This document shows, piece after piece, positions 63,153 to 64,000 of a stretch of DNA of 64,000 bases. The notes beneath the pieces were generated by a model. That model was not told the DNA's origin. It made no database searches and saw only the letters and a list, made by a program, of their open reading frames with translations. A program made the position numbers and the translations under genes. The stretch is from Dankookia rubra. Its GTDB lineage: Bacteria > Pseudomonadota > Alphaproteobacteria > Acetobacterales > Acetobacteraceae. Where the stretch lies: the NCBI RefSeq assembly GCF_004355005.1, contig NZ_SMSJ01000005.1, positions 62,001-126,000 on the forward strand, given 5' to 3'. Every line of letters starts with the position of its first letter. Position 1 is the stretch's first letter.

Positions 63153-63181
63153 TTGCCAATCGTAAGACACCGCCGTAATTT
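63153..63181 (+). promoter_or_regulatory. Sigma-70-type promoter of pckA
   Basis: TTGCCA (63153-63158) and TAATTT (63176-63181) are separated by 17 bases, a good match to the housekeeping consensus in a GC-rich region. The start site would be near 63188, giving an 81-base leader before the pckA ATG. GGAGGAAT sits just ahead of the start codon. Confidence 0.55.
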
Positions 63182-63268
63182 AGCCTTCGAGAGCATGGAC
63201 ACCGCGGGCCTCGACCCGGGCCCCCAGCAATGGCGCGGTCCCGGAATGCCCCGCCTGGAGGAATATAC

Positions 63269-64000
<732 letters not shown>

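Overview
The window is GC-rich (roughly 70 percent) bacterial chromosome. Several features suggest an environmental alphaproteobacterium, most like Acetobacteraceae of the Roseomonas type. These are a SAM-II riboswitch on metZ, a ChvG/ChvI two-component pair beside pckA, an HWE-family histidine kinase, four orphan tripartite-tricarboxylate (Bug/TctC) binding proteins, and strong use of ATGA/TGATG stop-start overlaps. The taxon is inferred from gene content only. No tRNA, rRNA, prophage, insertion sequence or CRISPR array was seen.

Layout. 1-7.3 kb: a minus-strand run (DHDPS-family enzyme, polar amino-acid ABC binding protein and permease, xdhA, start of xdhB) lies head to head with a 967-residue three-part flavoprotein that resembles fused D-hydroxyproline dehydrogenase subunits. 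7.5-11.3 kb: gnd, gntK, an RraA-family protein, a thioesterase and a Bug protein. 11.4-14.9 kb: a sigma-54-type promoter, a nitrate/cyanate-type ABC transporter and cyanase; the binding-protein gene has an in-frame TGA, and the ATPase gene has a frameshift plus an altered Walker A. 15.0-20.7 kb: a complete urease operon ureDABCEFG-hupE. 20.8-26.1 kb: a second sigma-54-type promoter, a spermidine/putrescine-type ABC transporter, ureidoglycolate lyase and allantoinase. With xdhAB and urease this outlines purine/ureide breakdown to ammonia.

26-47.7 kb is mixed: a TauD-like dioxygenase, Bug proteins, tandem SYLF lipoprotein/periplasmic genes, a second DHDPS-family enzyme with a cupin, a YgjP-type metallopeptidase, a decayed sterol-desaturase pseudogene, DUF808, trpS, murJ, a large exported haem-motif protein, a LysR regulator with a TauE transporter, a LOG protein, rdgB-rph, a lone response regulator and a GAF protein. 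47.8-54.2 kb: promoter, SAM-II riboswitch and metZ; apaG with a tiny upstream ORF; then an Mla-type lipid transport operon (RNA methyltransferase, STAS-MlaE, MlaF, MlaD, PqiC-like lipoprotein) that shares a 17-bp stem with apaG as terminator.

54.2-64 kb: a DUF3237 protein, an HWE kinase, a Bug protein, a 2-hydroxyacid dehydrogenase, two tandem-repeat tracts (about 31 bp and 53 bp periods), chvG-chvI, a HugZ-like protein and the 5' part of pckA. The most notable observations are the decaying sigma-54 cyanate/nitrate transporter beside an intact cyanase, the tri-domain dehydrogenase fusion, the nitrogen-regulated ureide unit, the SAM-II riboswitch, the repeat tract that duplicates the chvG stop region, and the apaG/pqiC shared stop-codon stem.
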